This document shows, piece by piece, positions 1 through 8,856 of a stretch of DNA of 64,000 bases (its first letter is position 1; each line of letters starts with the position of its first letter). This DNA is from DATDAH01 sp963792205 (lineage in GTDB: Bacteria; Actinomycetota; Acidimicrobiia; Acidimicrobiales; DATDAH01), in the NCBI GenBank assembly GCA_963792205.1, contig CAWBVI010000002.1, positions 744,001-808,000 of the forward strand, in the 5' to 3' direction. Position numbers and translations under genes: made by a program. The notes below the pieces were generated by a model. The model was given only the letters and a program-made list of their open reading frames with translations, was not told where the DNA came from and did not search any database.

Positions 1-290
1 ACCACCGCGGGGTGGGCGTGGCCGACGAGCATGGCGCCGAAGCCGTTGTGGAGGTCGACGTAGGTGGTGCCGTCGACGTCGGTGATCTGGGAGCCCTTGC
101 CGTGGCTGATCCAGATGGCCCGGGGCGGGGCGTCCTGCCAGGACGAGGCCACGCCGCCGGCCAGGGCCGTTCGGGCCTCCTCCATGATCGCCGCGGAGGC
201 CGGCGTGCGGTCGAGCAGCGCCGCCTCCTGCTCGGCGATCAGGCCGTCGATGACGGCCAGCTCGGCCTCGTGGTCGGTGGTGAGCGCCAT
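1..290 (-). CDS. Class III aminotransferase, N-terminal part (runs off the left edge)
   Basis: About 96 residues are visible, starting at the ATG ending at 290, with a GAGGAG ribosome site inside the end of the upstream gene. The stretch G-S-Q-I-T-D-V-D-G-T-T-Y-V-D followed by G-F-G-A-M-L-V-G-H-A-H-P is the usual N-terminal region of PLP-dependent class III aminotransferases, including the glutamate-1-semialdehyde aminomutase-like branch. The PLP lysine lies outside the window. It is the third gene of an operon with the flavoprotein and Rieske oxygenase upstream (4-base gap), so it probably handles an amino group in that catabolic pathway. The substrate cannot be told. Confidence 0.85.
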   Translation of the reverse strand, partial: MALTTDHEAELAVIDGLIAEQEAALLDRTPASAAIMEEARTALAGGVASSWQDAPPRAIWISHGKGSQITDVDGTTYVDLHNGFGAMLVGHAHPAV

Positions 291-294
291 CGGC

Positions 295-1491
295 TCAGCT
301 CCTCTCGGACGCAGGGGCGAAGGGCACGCGGGCGGGGAAGCCCCCGTCGCGGTAGGTCTGGGCCATGAGACGGACGAACTGGGTCACGGCGTCCTCGTCC
401 TCGGCGAACGGACCCGGACGGTAGCCCCGGGACGAGACGCCCCGTTGGACCCCCTCGCAGGCCGCCCAGTCCTGGCGGTTGGTCAGGTCCCAGAAGTCGA
501 CGGCATAGGCCGGGTCGAAGTCGGGCCGGGCGACCGCCTCGGGGTCGAACAGCCACTGGCACTCGATCTGGGTCCGGCCGGGGGCCAGCGGCTCGAAGCG
601 GTGGGTCATGACGTAGTCGGGGTGGGGGCTGATGAGCAGGTTGGGCAAGAGCCCCATGTAGTGGACCCGGTGGCGCCAGGTCTCGTCGACCCCCGGCAGC
701 ATCACGCCGTCGGAGCGTCCGTCGAAGGACATGGTCTCGGCCCCGTCGGCCATCCCCATCCAGCCCGCGATCCAGAGCCCCTCGTGGTCGAGGGCGTTGT
801 CCCCGCTGTTGGGCGGGCTGACCACGCAGAACTCGGGGTGGATGGCCGGGCAGTGGAAGCACTCGTGGTAGTTCTCGAGCGGCAGCTTCCAGTTGGCGGC
901 CAGCTCGTAGGTGTGGCTGGCTGCCACCACGAGCCGGCCGGGCTCCCAGCGGGCGAGCTCGGCATCGAGGTCGCCCAGGTGCTCGGCCAGGGGCCGGGCG
1001 TCGCCGGAGGCGTTGACGAAGACCCAGCCGCACCACTCCTCGGTGCGGACCGCGACGAGCGGGTGCTCGGCGGTGTCGAAGCCGGGTGGGGCGTCGTAGC
1101 GGGGGGTGAACTTGAGCGTCCCGTCGAGGGCGTAGGTCCAGGCGTGGTACGGGCAGTGGATGGCGTTGCGCCTGACCGTGGTGTCCTCGGGCTGGAGCTG
1201 GTGGCCGCGGTGGCGGCACACGTTGTAGAAGCCGCGCAGCACGCCGTCGTCGCCGCGCACCAGGACGACGCTGTCGTCGCCGACCCGCAGCGCCCGGCGG
1301 TCACCGGCGTCGGCCAGGTCGGCGGAGCGTCCGGCGCAGACCCAGCTGCCGGCGAACAGGTGCCGGCGCTCCCAGGCCAGCACCTCCTCGGAGGTGTAGG
1401 CCTCAGCCGGCAGCATGCGGCCCGGCGCGCCGGGTTCCAGGATGGCGGCGAGGACACCGTCGTCGACGGGGGCGGCGGCGCGGACGTGCAA
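295..1491 (-). CDS. Rieske non-heme iron oxygenase, alpha subunit (GbcA/YeaW-like)
   Basis: 398 residues. The Rieske [2Fe-2S] ligands are Cys92, His94, Cys113 and His116 (C-R-H-R-G and C-P-Y-H-A-W). The mononuclear iron site is in N-Y-H-E-C-F-H-C-P-A-I-H-P, with His213 and His218. The C-terminal N-R-Q-D-W and S-S-R-G-Y motifs resemble oxygenases that demethylate or cleave quaternary amines (glycine betaine, carnitine, stachydrine), so that is the inferred substrate class. I chose the TTG ending at 1491 because an AGGAGG ribosome site precedes it. It lies 12 bases after the flavoprotein gene. No reductase component is present in the window. Confidence 0.87.
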   Translation of the reverse strand: MHVRAAAPVDDGVLAAILEPGAPGRMLPAEAYTSEEVLAWERRHLFAGSWVCAGRSADLADAGDRRALRVGDDSVVLVRGDDGVLRGFYNVCRHRGHQLQPEDTTVRRNAIHCPYHAWTYALDGTLKFTPRYDAPPGFDTAEHPLVAVRTEEWCGWVFVNASGDARPLAEHLGDLDAELARWEPGRLVVAASHTYELAANWKLPLENYHECFHCPAIHPEFCVVSPPNSGDNALDHEGLWIAGWMGMADGAETMSFDGRSDGVMLPGVDETWRHRVHYMGLLPNLLISPHPDYVMTHRFEPLAPGRTQIECQWLFDPEAVARPDFDPAYAVDFWDLTNRQDWAACEGVQRGVSSRGYRPGPFAEDEDAVTQFVRLMAQTYRDGGFPARVPFAPASERS

Positions 1492-1503
1492 GAGGGTCCT
1501 CCT

Positions 1504-3117
1504 TCAGCCCCGGCGGGTCAGCCGGCGGCGCTTCTGGTCCTTGAGGATGCGACGGGTGCAGAGCAGGGCGGGGATGCCGGTCACGCCACCCCCGCCGTGG
1601 GTGGCCGACGAGCACTGGTACAGGCCCTGGATGGGCGTGGTGAAGTCGGCGTAGCCGGGGGCGGGGCGCATGTGGAAGAGCTGGTCGGGCGACAGCTCGC
1701 CGTGGAAGATGTTCCCGCCGATCAGGCCGTACTCGGTCTCCATCTCGTAGGGCCCGATGACCTGGCGGTGGATGACCGACTCCTTGAAGTTGGGGGCGAG
1801 GGCGTCGTAGCCGTCGATGACCCGGTCGGCGTAGGCCTCCAGCTCGGCGTGATCGGGCTCAGAGGACCACTCCTGCGGCACCCACTGGGTGAAGAGCGAC
1901 ATCACGTGGGTCCCGTCCGGGCACAGGGTCGAGTCGACGGTCGAGGGGATGACGCCGTCGGAGAAGGGCAGGGTCGAGGCGTTGCCCCACCGGGCCTCCT
2001 CGAAGGCGTGCTGGAGGTGGTCGATCGAGTGGCAGAGCTCGACCGATCCGCTCAGCACCTGCTGGTCGGGCGGGCCGGACCAGGCGTCGAAGTCGGGCAG
2101 CTCGGACAGGGCCACGTTCACCTTCACCGTGCCGGACCGGCTGCGCCAGTGCTCGAGATCGGCCACGAAGTCGTCCGGGAGCTCGTTGCGGTCGAGGTGG
2201 CGCAGGAACGTGATCTGGGGGTGGGTGGCGGCCACGACCACGTCGGCATCCAGCTCGGTGCCGTCCTGCAGGGCGACGCCGACGACCTTGCCGTCGCGCG
2301 TCCGGATGCGCTCGACCGAGGCCCCCGTGCGGATCTCGGCGCCGAAGGACTCCGCCGACGAGCGGATGGCGTCGGAGACCGCACCCATGCCGCCGATGGG
2401 GTAGCCCCACTTGCCGAGGTGACCGTCGCCGACGTCGCCGATGGTGTGGTGCATCATCACGTAGGCGGTGCCGGCCTCGTCGGGGCCGGCCCAGGTCCCG
2501 ATCACGGCGTTGATGGCCATGAGGCCCTGGACCTCGGGCGACTCGAACCACTCGTCGAGGACGTCGCGGATCGACATGGTGAAGAGGCGGGTGGCGTCGG
2601 CGGTGCCCCGCACGTCGAGTCCGCGGAGACCCCAGGCGAGGCGGAGCTGGTCGATCAGGTGGCTCGGGCGCCGGGAGCCGACGGCCGGCGGGGTGGAGAG
2701 CAGGAGCGGAGCCAGCACGTCGGCCACGCCGCCGATCCAGGCGTGGTAGTCGGCGAGCCGATCGGCGTCCTTGCTGGAGAACTTGGCCACCTCGGCGTAG
2801 TCGAGCTCGGGGTCGTCCTCGGCCAGCAGGTAGCGGCCGTCGGGGAGGGCGATGAAGGTCGGCCCCATGGGGATCACGTGGTACCCGTGGTCGGCCAGCC
2901 GCAGGTCGTTGAGGATCGTGGGCGGCATCAGGCTCATCACATAGGAGAGCGCGGTCATCTTGAACTCGGGGCCCCACGGGGTCTCCGTCGTGGCCGCACC
3001 ACCGACGTTGTCGCGGGCCTCGAGGACGACGGGCTTCATCCCCGCCCGGGCCAGGTAGGCGGCCGCGACCAGACCGTTGTGCCCACCGCCGACGATGATC
3101 GCGTCGTACCTGCTCAC
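1504..3117 (-). CDS. FAD-dependent oxidoreductase, PYROXD2/phytoene-desaturase-like
   Basis: The N-terminus carries a dinucleotide-binding fold, I-I-V-G-G-G-H-N-G-L-V-A-A-A-Y-L-A, followed by the V-L-E-A-R-D-N-V-G-G-A-A motif of phytoene-dehydrogenase-like flavoproteins. At about 537 residues it has the normal family length. The C-terminus has the family's H-G-G-G-G-V-T-G-I-P-A patch. Members often act as amine oxidases or desaturases with unassigned substrates. I place the start at the GTG ending at 3117, preceded by AGAAGGGG, in preference to the ATG ending at 3153. It heads the operon with the Rieske oxygenase and aminotransferase and faces the transporter operon across the 3155-3176 operator. 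Confidence 0.85.
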   Translation of the reverse strand: MSRYDAIIVGGGHNGLVAAAYLARAGMKPVVLEARDNVGGAATTETPWGPEFKMTALSYVMSLMPPTILNDLRLADHGYHVIPMGPTFIALPDGRYLLAEDDPELDYAEVAKFSSKDADRLADYHAWIGGVADVLAPLLLSTPPAVGSRRPSHLIDQLRLAWGLRGLDVRGTADATRLFTMSIRDVLDEWFESPEVQGLMAINAVIGTWAGPDEAGTAYVMMHHTIGDVGDGHLGKWGYPIGGMGAVSDAIRSSAESFGAEIRTGASVERIRTRDGKVVGVALQDGTELDADVVVAATHPQITFLRHLDRNELPDDFVADLEHWRSRSGTVKVNVALSELPDFDAWSGPPDQQVLSGSVELCHSIDHLQHAFEEARWGNASTLPFSDGVIPSTVDSTLCPDGTHVMSLFTQWVPQEWSSEPDHAELEAYADRVIDGYDALAPNFKESVIHRQVIGPYEMETEYGLIGGNIFHGELSPDQLFHMRPAPGYADFTTPIQGLYQCSSATHGGGGVTGIPALLCTRRILKDQKRRRLTRRG

Positions 3118-3136
3118 AGCCGGATCCCCTTCTGTC

Positions 3137-3142
3137 GTAATA
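3137..3142 (-). promoter_or_regulatory. Possible -10 element for the flavoprotein-Rieske-aminotransferase operon
   Basis: Read on the minus strand this is TATTAC, 19 bases upstream of the GTG at 3117 and just downstream of the palindromic operator. I see no convincing -35, so this is tentative. Confidence 0.3.
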
Positions 3143-3154
3143 TCGGCCTGCACT

Positions 3155-3176
3155 ACTAACTGATCGTTCAGTCAGT
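3155..3176. promoter_or_regulatory. Palindromic operator 1, probably for the TetR encoded at 10048-10665
   Basis: The site is ACTAACTGA-N4-TCAGTCAGT, two 9-base arms that match at 8 of 9 positions around a 4-base spacer. It sits in the 84-base gap between two divergent operons. A near-identical site occurs at 8857-8878 in the other divergent gap of the same cluster, and a BetI-like TetR gene lies beside that second site. TetR family operators are typically short inverted repeats of this kind. The assignment to this regulator is inference. Confidence 0.7.
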
Positions 3177-3201
3177 ATAGACGACTGACCGGGAGGCACC
3201 C

Positions 3202-4455
3202 GTGACGTTCCATCCTCGAGAGCGCCCACGTCGAGAGGGCATCGATCGCCGCACGTTCCTGCAGCGCTCCGCCTGGACGGCTGCCGCGCTGGCGGCGGGC
3301 CCGACCCTCTTGTCCGCCTGCGGTGGCGATGACGCCGGCGGGGGCGGTGGTGAGGCGGTCCAGCTGTCGCGGCCGGACAACCCCGTGACGCTGCCGACCT
3401 TCGACGACATCCCGACGATCGGCGACGGCCTCTCGCCCGAGGTGGGGCCGCTCAAGATCTACAACTACGCCGAGTACATCGCCCCCCAGACCCTGCGCGG
3501 GTTCCGACGCGAGTACGGCGCGGACGTCGAGGTCACAACGTTCACCAGCATGGACGAAGCCGTTGCCCGCCTCTCCGGCGGCCAGGCCGACTTCGACCTC
3601 TTCTTCGCCACCACCGACGTCATCGGCAAGGTGGCCACCGGACGGCTGCTGCAGCCCCTGAACGCCAGTTACCTGGGCAACACGACCAACATCTGGGAAT
3701 CCCTCCAGGACCCCTTCTACGACGTCGGGGCGCAGTACAGCCGCCCCTACACCCTCTTCACCACGGGCATCGGCTACCGGATCGACCGGGTCAGCCAGGC
3801 TCCTGGCGACTACGACAACCCGTACGACATCCTCTGGGACGAGGCCTACCGGGGCGACGTGTACCTGTTGGAGGACGACCGCGAGGTGTTCGGCATGGCC
3901 ATGCTCCGGGCCGGCCAGACCGACGTGAACACCGAGGACCCGGCCCAGGTCGACGTCGCCCTTCAGGACGTCCTCGAGTTGGCCGACGCCGTCAACGTCC
4001 GCACCGGGGCCGAGGCCTACACGATCCTGCCCGAGGGCCGGGCGACGCTCCACCAGGCCTGGTCCGGCGACGTCGTGAACGCCCAGTACTACCTCCCGGA
4101 GGGCGAGTCGATCGAGAACGTTGGGTTCTGGTTCCCGGACGACGACGGCGGGATCATCGGGTCCGACCAGATGACCGTCCTGGCCGGCGCGGCCAACCCG
4201 GTCCTGGCCCACCTCTTCATCGACTACCTGCTCGACGAGGCCCACGCCCACACCAACTTCGAGTGGCTCGGCTACCAGCCACCGCAGAGCGCCATAGACC
4301 CGGAGTCGGTGGTGGCCGACGAGCTGGTGCCCCCCCACCTCGACACGACGGTGATCCGGCCGGAGGACTTCGACACCGGCTATCAGCTCCTCCAGCTCTC
4401 GCTCGAGGGCGAGCGGCTGTGGGACAACGCGTGGTCCACCTTCAGCGCAGGCTGA
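3202..4455 (+). CDS. ABC transporter substrate-binding lipoprotein, PotD/spermidine-putrescine type
   Basis: 417 residues from a GTG start with a GGGAGG ribosome site. The N-terminus has a twin-arginine pair (Arg16-Arg17 in D-R-R-T-F-L) and a lipobox L-S-A-C with Cys40, so it is predicted to be Tat-exported and lipid-anchored outside the membrane. The mature part has the P-L-K-I-Y-N-Y-A-E-Y-I start and the R-R-E-Y-G-A-D-V-E-V-T-T-F region typical of extracellular-binding family 1 proteins near PotD. It is the first gene of a transporter operon (binding protein, then two permeases), with the ATPase encoded at 7716-8843. The ligand is inferred to be a polyamine or quaternary amine. Confidence 0.88.
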   Translation: MTFHPRERPRREGIDRRTFLQRSAWTAAALAAGPTLLSACGGDDAGGGGGEAVQLSRPDNPVTLPTFDDIPTIGDGLSPEVGPLKIYNYAEYIAPQTLRGFRREYGADVEVTTFTSMDEAVARLSGGQADFDLFFATTDVIGKVATGRLLQPLNASYLGNTTNIWESLQDPFYDVGAQYSRPYTLFTTGIGYRIDRVSQAPGDYDNPYDILWDEAYRGDVYLLEDDREVFGMAMLRAGQTDVNTEDPAQVDVALQDVLELADAVNVRTGAEAYTILPEGRATLHQAWSGDVVNAQYYLPEGESIENVGFWFPDDDGGIIGSDQMTVLAGAANPVLAHLFIDYLLDEAHAHTNFEWLGYQPPQSAIDPESVVADELVPPHLDTTVIRPEDFDTGYQLLQLSLEGERLWDNAWSTFSAG

Positions 4456-4474
4456 GCGGCCGGCCGAGCCGCCG

Positions 4475-5389
4475 ATGAGCGATCGGCCCCGGCGCGACCG
4501 GACGCGGAACCGGGTCCTGTGGCCCAGTCTCGCCGTGCCCGGCGTCGGGTGGCTGATCGTCTTCTTTCTCGTCCCCTTCTACGCCGTCCTGGCGGTGGCG
4601 TTCGGGCGCCTCGACCCGATCTTCGGCAACGCCGTGCCCGTCTGGAACCCGCTCGAGTGGGACACGACGGTGTTCGCCGAGGTCCTCGACCGCGTGGTCG
4701 CCGGCGAGCTGGGTGAGGTGTACCTGCGCACCTTCGCCTACGTGGGCTCGGCGCTGGTGCTCTGCTTCCTGATCGGCTACCCGGTCGCGTACTACGTGGC
4801 TCGGTTCGGCGGTCGGCGCCGGGGCCTCTACCTCGGGCTCATCCTCGCCCCGTTCTGGATCAACTACCTGATGCGGATGCTGGCGTGGATCAACCTGCTG
4901 CAGGAGGACGGTTATGTGAACGACGTCCTCACCGCCCTGCACCTCACGGCCGAGCCCGTCAACTGGCTCGAGGGGCGATCCGTCACGGTGGTGCTCGGCC
5001 TCGTGTACGGGTACATCCCGTTCTTCGTCCTCCCCCTGTTCGCCGCCCTCGACCGCATCGACCGCTCCGTCCTGGAGGCCTCCCGGGATCTCGGCATGGG
5101 CCCGCTGCGGACCTTCATCCGCGTGACCCTCCCACTCTCCAAGCACGGCCTCCTCGCCGCCGCCGTCATCACCGCGCTGCCGATGATGGGCGACTACTAC
5201 ACCGCCGATCTGCTGTCGGGCTCACCTCGCACGAGCATGATCGGAAACCAGATCGAGTTCTTCCTCTTCGAAGGCTCGCAGAAGAACGCCGGCGCCGCGC
5301 TGGTGCTCATCTTGTCGATCCTGCTCATGGCGGGCATGGCCTACTACCTCGTCCAGACCGACCGGGCCACGCGGGAGCTGCAGCGGTGA
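4475..5389 (+). CDS. ABC transporter permease, PotB-like
   Basis: 304 residues with six predicted membrane spans. The cytoplasmic ATPase-contact loop reads E-A-S-R-D-L-G-M-G-P-L-R-T-F-I-R-V-T-L-P, the EAA motif of binding-protein-dependent permeases. A-P-F-W-I-N-Y-L-M-R is typical of the PotB subgroup of spermidine/putrescine-type importers. It starts at an ATG 19 bases after the binding protein and overlaps the next permease by 4 bases, so the two are translationally coupled. Confidence 0.9.
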   Translation: MSDRPRRDRTRNRVLWPSLAVPGVGWLIVFFLVPFYAVLAVAFGRLDPIFGNAVPVWNPLEWDTTVFAEVLDRVVAGELGEVYLRTFAYVGSALVLCFLIGYPVAYYVARFGGRRRGLYLGLILAPFWINYLMRMLAWINLLQEDGYVNDVLTALHLTAEPVNWLEGRSVTVVLGLVYGYIPFFVLPLFAALDRIDRSVLEASRDLGMGPLRTFIRVTLPLSKHGLLAAAVITALPMMGDYYTADLLSGSPRTSMIGNQIEFFLFEGSQKNAGAALVLILSILLMAGMAYYLVQTDRATRELQR

Positions 5390-6264
5390 TCCGCGCCGTG
5401 CGCCGCTGGTGGTCGAACCCCTGGCGACGACCGACCTTCCTCGCTGCGGGCTACTGGATGTACGTCGTGTGGTCGATCGTCCCCGTGCTCATCGCCGTGC
5501 AGTTCGCCTTCAACGATGGCCGCTCCCGCAGCAGCTGGCAGGGCTTCTCGCTCCGGTGGTGGTTCGACGATCCGGACCGGTCGCTCTGGCACGATCCCTC
5601 GCTGCGGGACGCGCTGGTCAACAGCCTCTGGCTGGCGCTGTTCACCATGCTCATCGCCACCCCGCTAGGTGTGGCGCTCGCCCTCGGCCTGGCTCGCTGG
5701 CGGGGTCGGACCGCACGCGCCTCCAACCTGCTGATGCTCGTGCCGCTGGCCACCCCGGAGATCGTGATCGGCACGATGCTGTTCCTGGTCTTCGACAACC
5801 TGTACACGTCGATCCCCCTCGGCCGCCCCGCCATGCTCCTCGGGCACATCACCTTCTCCGTGTCCTACGTGGTGATCCTCGTGCGAGGTCGGCTCCTGAC
5901 CATCGGCCCGGATCTGGAGGAGGCCGCCCAGGACCTGGGCGCCTCGCCGCTCGGTGCCGTGCGCACCGTGCTCCTGCCGCTGCTCGGCCCGGCCATCTTC
6001 GCCAGCCTGATGATCGTCTTCGCCACGTCGATCGACGACTTCGTGATCTCGGCCTTCTTGTCGGCGGACGCCTCGAGCGAGACCATGCCGATCAAGATCT
6101 ACTCGACGGTCCGCGTCGCTCCGACGCCGGCGCTCAACGCCCTGGCCACCGTGATGCTCGTGGCTACCCTGCTCGCGGTCGCCCTGGCCGTGTTCGCCCT
6201 CCGCATGTTCCGGCGGGGCGAGAAGGGCAGCGCGGTCGAGGACTTCGCCACCCTCGACCTCTGA
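5386..6264 (+). CDS. ABC transporter permease, PotC-like
   Basis: 292 residues from a GTG at 5386 that overlaps the stop of the upstream permease (GTGA). Six membrane spans are visible. The EAA loop is E-E-A-A-Q-D-L-G-A-S-P-L-G-A-V-R-T-V-L-L-P, and F-A-T-S-I-D-D-F-V-I-S is the PotC hallmark. It forms the membrane channel with the PotB-like subunit. It ends 7 bases before the convergent aldehyde dehydrogenase gene, and I see no clear terminator in that gap. Confidence 0.9.
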   Translation: MIRAVRRWWSNPWRRPTFLAAGYWMYVVWSIVPVLIAVQFAFNDGRSRSSWQGFSLRWWFDDPDRSLWHDPSLRDALVNSLWLALFTMLIATPLGVALALGLARWRGRTARASNLLMLVPLATPEIVIGTMLFLVFDNLYTSIPLGRPAMLLGHITFSVSYVVILVRGRLLTIGPDLEEAAQDLGASPLGAVRTVLLPLLGPAIFASLMIVFATSIDDFVISAFLSADASSETMPIKIYSTVRVAPTPALNALATVMLVATLLAVALAVFALRMFRRGEKGSAVEDFATLDL

Positions 6265-6271
6265 CCGGCGG

Positions 6272-7723
6272 CTAGCTCAGCTTCACGTAGATCTGCTTCT
6301 GCTCGAGGAAGGATTCGAGGCCGTAGGGACCGAGCTCCCGTCCGAGGCCGGACGCCTTGAACCCGCCCCATGACGACTCGGTGGGGGCGGGCTGCGAGGC
6401 GTTGATCCACACCGTTCCGGCCCGGATGGCCCGGGCGGCCCGGAAGGCCTTGCCCACGTCCCGGGTCCAGACGGCCGCGGCCAGGCCGTACTCGGTGTCG
6501 TTGGCCATGCGGGTCACCTCGACCACGTCGTCGAAGGGCAGCACGGTGGCCACCGGCCCGAAGATCTCCTCCCGGGCGATGCGCAGGTCGAGCGTGTCGC
6601 TCTCGAAGATGGTCGGTGGCACGAAGTAGCCGCCCTCGAGCGCGGGGTCGGCCGGCCGCTCGCCGGCATAGGCCAGGCGGGCGCCGTCGGCCGTGCCCGA
6701 GTCGATGTAGCCCTGGACCCGGTCGCGCTGCTCGGCGCTGACCAGTGGGCCCATGGTCACCTCGGGATCGAAGCCCGACCCGATGCGGATGTCCTTGGCC
6801 GCGTCGACCAGCCCGGAGAGCACGTCGTCGTAGACGGCCCGCTCGACGAAGATCCGGCTGCCCGCCGAGCACACCTCACCCTGGTTGCCGAAGATGCCCC
6901 AGGCGCTGCCGGGCACGGCTTCGGCCAGGTCGGCGTCGGCGAAGACGATGTTCGGGCTCTTGCCGCCGAGCTCGAGGGTCACCCGCTTCAGCGAGTCGGC
7001 GCAGGTCCGCATGATGTGCTGGCCGATCTCCTTGGAGCCGGTGAAGCTGATCTTGTCCACCGCCGGGTGGGTCAGCAGCGGCTGGCCGGCGTCGGGGCCG
7101 AAGCCGGTGAGCACGTTGAACACGCCGGCGGGCACCCCGGCCTCCTCGGCCGCCCGGGCCAGGCCGAGCGCGGTCAGCGGCGTCTGCTCGGCGGGCTTCA
7201 GGATCACTGTGCAGCCCGCGGCCAGGGCCGGGGCGACCTTCTGCGAGGCCATGAGCAACGGGTAGTTCCACGGCACGATGAGCCCGCAGACCCCGACCGG
7301 CTCCTTGACCACGAAGCTCATGGCGTCGGGGCCGATGGGTGGGATGTCGCCGCTGATCTTGGTGGCCCAGCCGGCGTAGTACTCGAACATGAACGCCGAC
7401 TCCTCGATGTCCCACACGGCGTCCTCGTAGGGCTTGCCGGTGTCGTGGGTCTCGAGCTTCGCCAGCTCGGCGGTGTCCCTGCGCAGGATCGCGGCGATCT
7501 TGAAGAGGAGGTCGGCGCGGTCCCGCTCAGCGACCGCGATGCCCCAGGTCCCGTCGTCGAACGCCCGCCGGGCGGCGAGGGCAGCCCGGTCGGCGTCCAC
7601 GGCGGCACCGGCTGGGAGGGTGGCCAGGACCTCGCCGGTGGCGGGGTCGATGGTGTCGAAGCGGGCGCCGTCGGCGGCGTCGACCCACTGGCCGTCGATG
7701 AACATCTGGCGGGCATCAGCCAT
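6272..7723 (-). CDS. NAD(P)-dependent aldehyde dehydrogenase, betaine-aldehyde-dehydrogenase-like
   Basis: 483 residues, normal for the family. The substrate/cofactor motif P-W-N is at 151-153, the general base Glu251 is in L-E-L-G-G-K-S-P, and the nucleophile Cys285 is in G-N-Q-G-E-V-C-S-A-G-S-R. It oxidises an aldehyde to the acid. In this setting an amino- or betaine-aldehyde released by the oxygenases is likely, but the family is broad. It overlaps the transporter ATPase gene upstream by 8 bases, so both are expressed from the operator 2 promoter. Confidence 0.92.
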   Translation of the reverse strand: MADARQMFIDGQWVDAADGARFDTIDPATGEVLATLPAGAAVDADRAALAARRAFDDGTWGIAVAERDRADLLFKIAAILRRDTAELAKLETHDTGKPYEDAVWDIEESAFMFEYYAGWATKISGDIPPIGPDAMSFVVKEPVGVCGLIVPWNYPLLMASQKVAPALAAGCTVILKPAEQTPLTALGLARAAEEAGVPAGVFNVLTGFGPDAGQPLLTHPAVDKISFTGSKEIGQHIMRTCADSLKRVTLELGGKSPNIVFADADLAEAVPGSAWGIFGNQGEVCSAGSRIFVERAVYDDVLSGLVDAAKDIRIGSGFDPEVTMGPLVSAEQRDRVQGYIDSGTADGARLAYAGERPADPALEGGYFVPPTIFESDTLDLRIAREEIFGPVATVLPFDDVVEVTRMANDTEYGLAAAVWTRDVGKAFRAARAIRAGTVWINASQPAPTESSWGGFKASGLGRELGPYGLESFLEQKQIYVKLS

Positions 7724-8843
7724 CTTGGTGCACTCCTTCGTCGTCGTCGTCGGTGGGGGTCCGGGCTCCCGAGGGAGCCAGGACCCGAAGGGCGTCGGGG
7801 GGCAGGGTGGCGGAGACGGGCGTCCCGGCCTCCCAGTCGGGCCGACCGTCGTGGTTGGCGATCATGGCCTGCAGGGGGGCGCCGTGCGGGAGGCGGAGGT
7901 GCACCTGGGTGGTCGGACCCACGTACACGAGCCGCTCCACCATGGCGGGCATGGCGTTGTCGCCCACCGGATCGCCCTCGGCCACCCGGACCCGCTCGGG
8001 GCGGATGACCACCTTGACCGGACCGGTGCAGGACTGATCACCTGCCGTGGCCGCGAGGCGGAAGGCGCCGAGCTGGACCGTGCCCTGGCCCTGCTCTCGC
8101 GTGCAGTCAGCATCGAGGAGGTTGGCCACGCCGAGGAAGTCGGCCACGTACGCGGTGCGGGGCTCCTCGTAGACCTCGTCCGGCGTGCCCACCTGCTCCA
8201 CGCGGCCTTGGTCCATGACGGCCAGGCGGTCCGACATCGTCAGCGCCTCCTCCTGGTCATGGGTGACGTAGATGAAGGTGACCCCGACCTCGTGCTGGAG
8301 GGATGTCAGCTCGGTCTGCAGGGCCTTGCGCAGCTTGGCGTCGAGGGCACCCAGGGGCTCGTCGAGGAGGAGCACCTTCGGCTGGAGGACGAGGGCCCGG
8401 GCCAACGCGACCCGCTGCTGCTGGCCGCCGGACAGCTGGGTCGGTCGGCGGTCTTCGAACCCCTCGAGCTGGACCAGCCGGATGGCCTCGGCCACCCGAC
8501 GGGCCCGGTCGGCCTTGTCGACATCGCGGCGCCACCGGAGGCCGTAGGCCACGTTGCGCTCGACACTGAGGTGGGGGAAGAGGGCATAGCTCTGGAAGAC
8601 CGTGTTGACCGGTCGACGGTGGGGCGGGGTGGCGGCGAGGTCCTCGCCGTCGAGGAGGATCTGGCCGCTGGTGGCCGCCTCGAAACCGGCGATGAGGCGC
8701 AAGGTCGTCGTCTTGCCGCAGCCGGAGGGCCCGAGGACCGAGAAGAACTCGCCCGAGCCGACTTCGAGGTCGATGCCGTCAACGGCGGTGAAGTCGCCGA
8801 AGCGTTTGACCAGACCGACCAGTTGTATGGCCCCCCCGTGCAC
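7716..8843 (-). CDS. ABC transporter ATPase, PotA-like with TOBE domain
   Basis: 375 residues. Walker A G-P-S-G-C-G-K-T-T is at 38-46, the signature L-S-G-G-Q is at 137-141, and Walker B V-L-L-L-D-E-P is near 157-163. The last third is a TOBE-like regulatory domain. It is the missing ATPase for the PotD/B/C-like genes at 3202-6264, although it lies in a different operon. The GTG ending at 8843 has no ribosome site. A TAGTAT -10 element lies 6 bases upstream, so the message is probably leaderless. Confidence 0.92.
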   Translation of the reverse strand: MHGGAIQLVGLVKRFGDFTAVDGIDLEVGSGEFFSVLGPSGCGKTTTLRLIAGFEAATSGQILLDGEDLAATPPHRRPVNTVFQSYALFPHLSVERNVAYGLRWRRDVDKADRARRVAEAIRLVQLEGFEDRRPTQLSGGQQQRVALARALVLQPKVLLLDEPLGALDAKLRKALQTELTSLQHEVGVTFIYVTHDQEEALTMSDRLAVMDQGRVEQVGTPDEVYEEPRTAYVADFLGVANLLDADCTREQGQGTVQLGAFRLAATAGDQSCTGPVKVVIRPERVRVAEGDPVGDNAMPAMVERLVYVGPTTQVHLRLPHGAPLQAMIANHDGRPDWEAGTPVSATLPPDALRVLAPSGARTPTDDDDEGVHQDG

Positions 8844-8849
8844 GGGCCG

Positions 8850-8855
8850 ATACTA
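8850..8855 (-). promoter_or_regulatory. -10 element for the PotA-like/aldehyde dehydrogenase operon (leaderless start)
   Basis: TAGTAT on the minus strand lies 6 bases before the GTG at 8843, fitting the TANNNT spacing of actinobacterial leaderless promoters. Operator 2 lies immediately upstream, so a bound repressor would cover the -35 region. Confidence 0.5.
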
Positions 8856-8856
8856 G

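Noticed and set aside
64..3159. Long plus-strand open frame of about 1030 codons over the flavoprotein and Rieske genes
   Set aside because: It is antisense to two well-conserved genes and is low-complexity Gly/Val/Asp-rich, the usual shadow of high-GC coding sequence. No domain motifs are visible.
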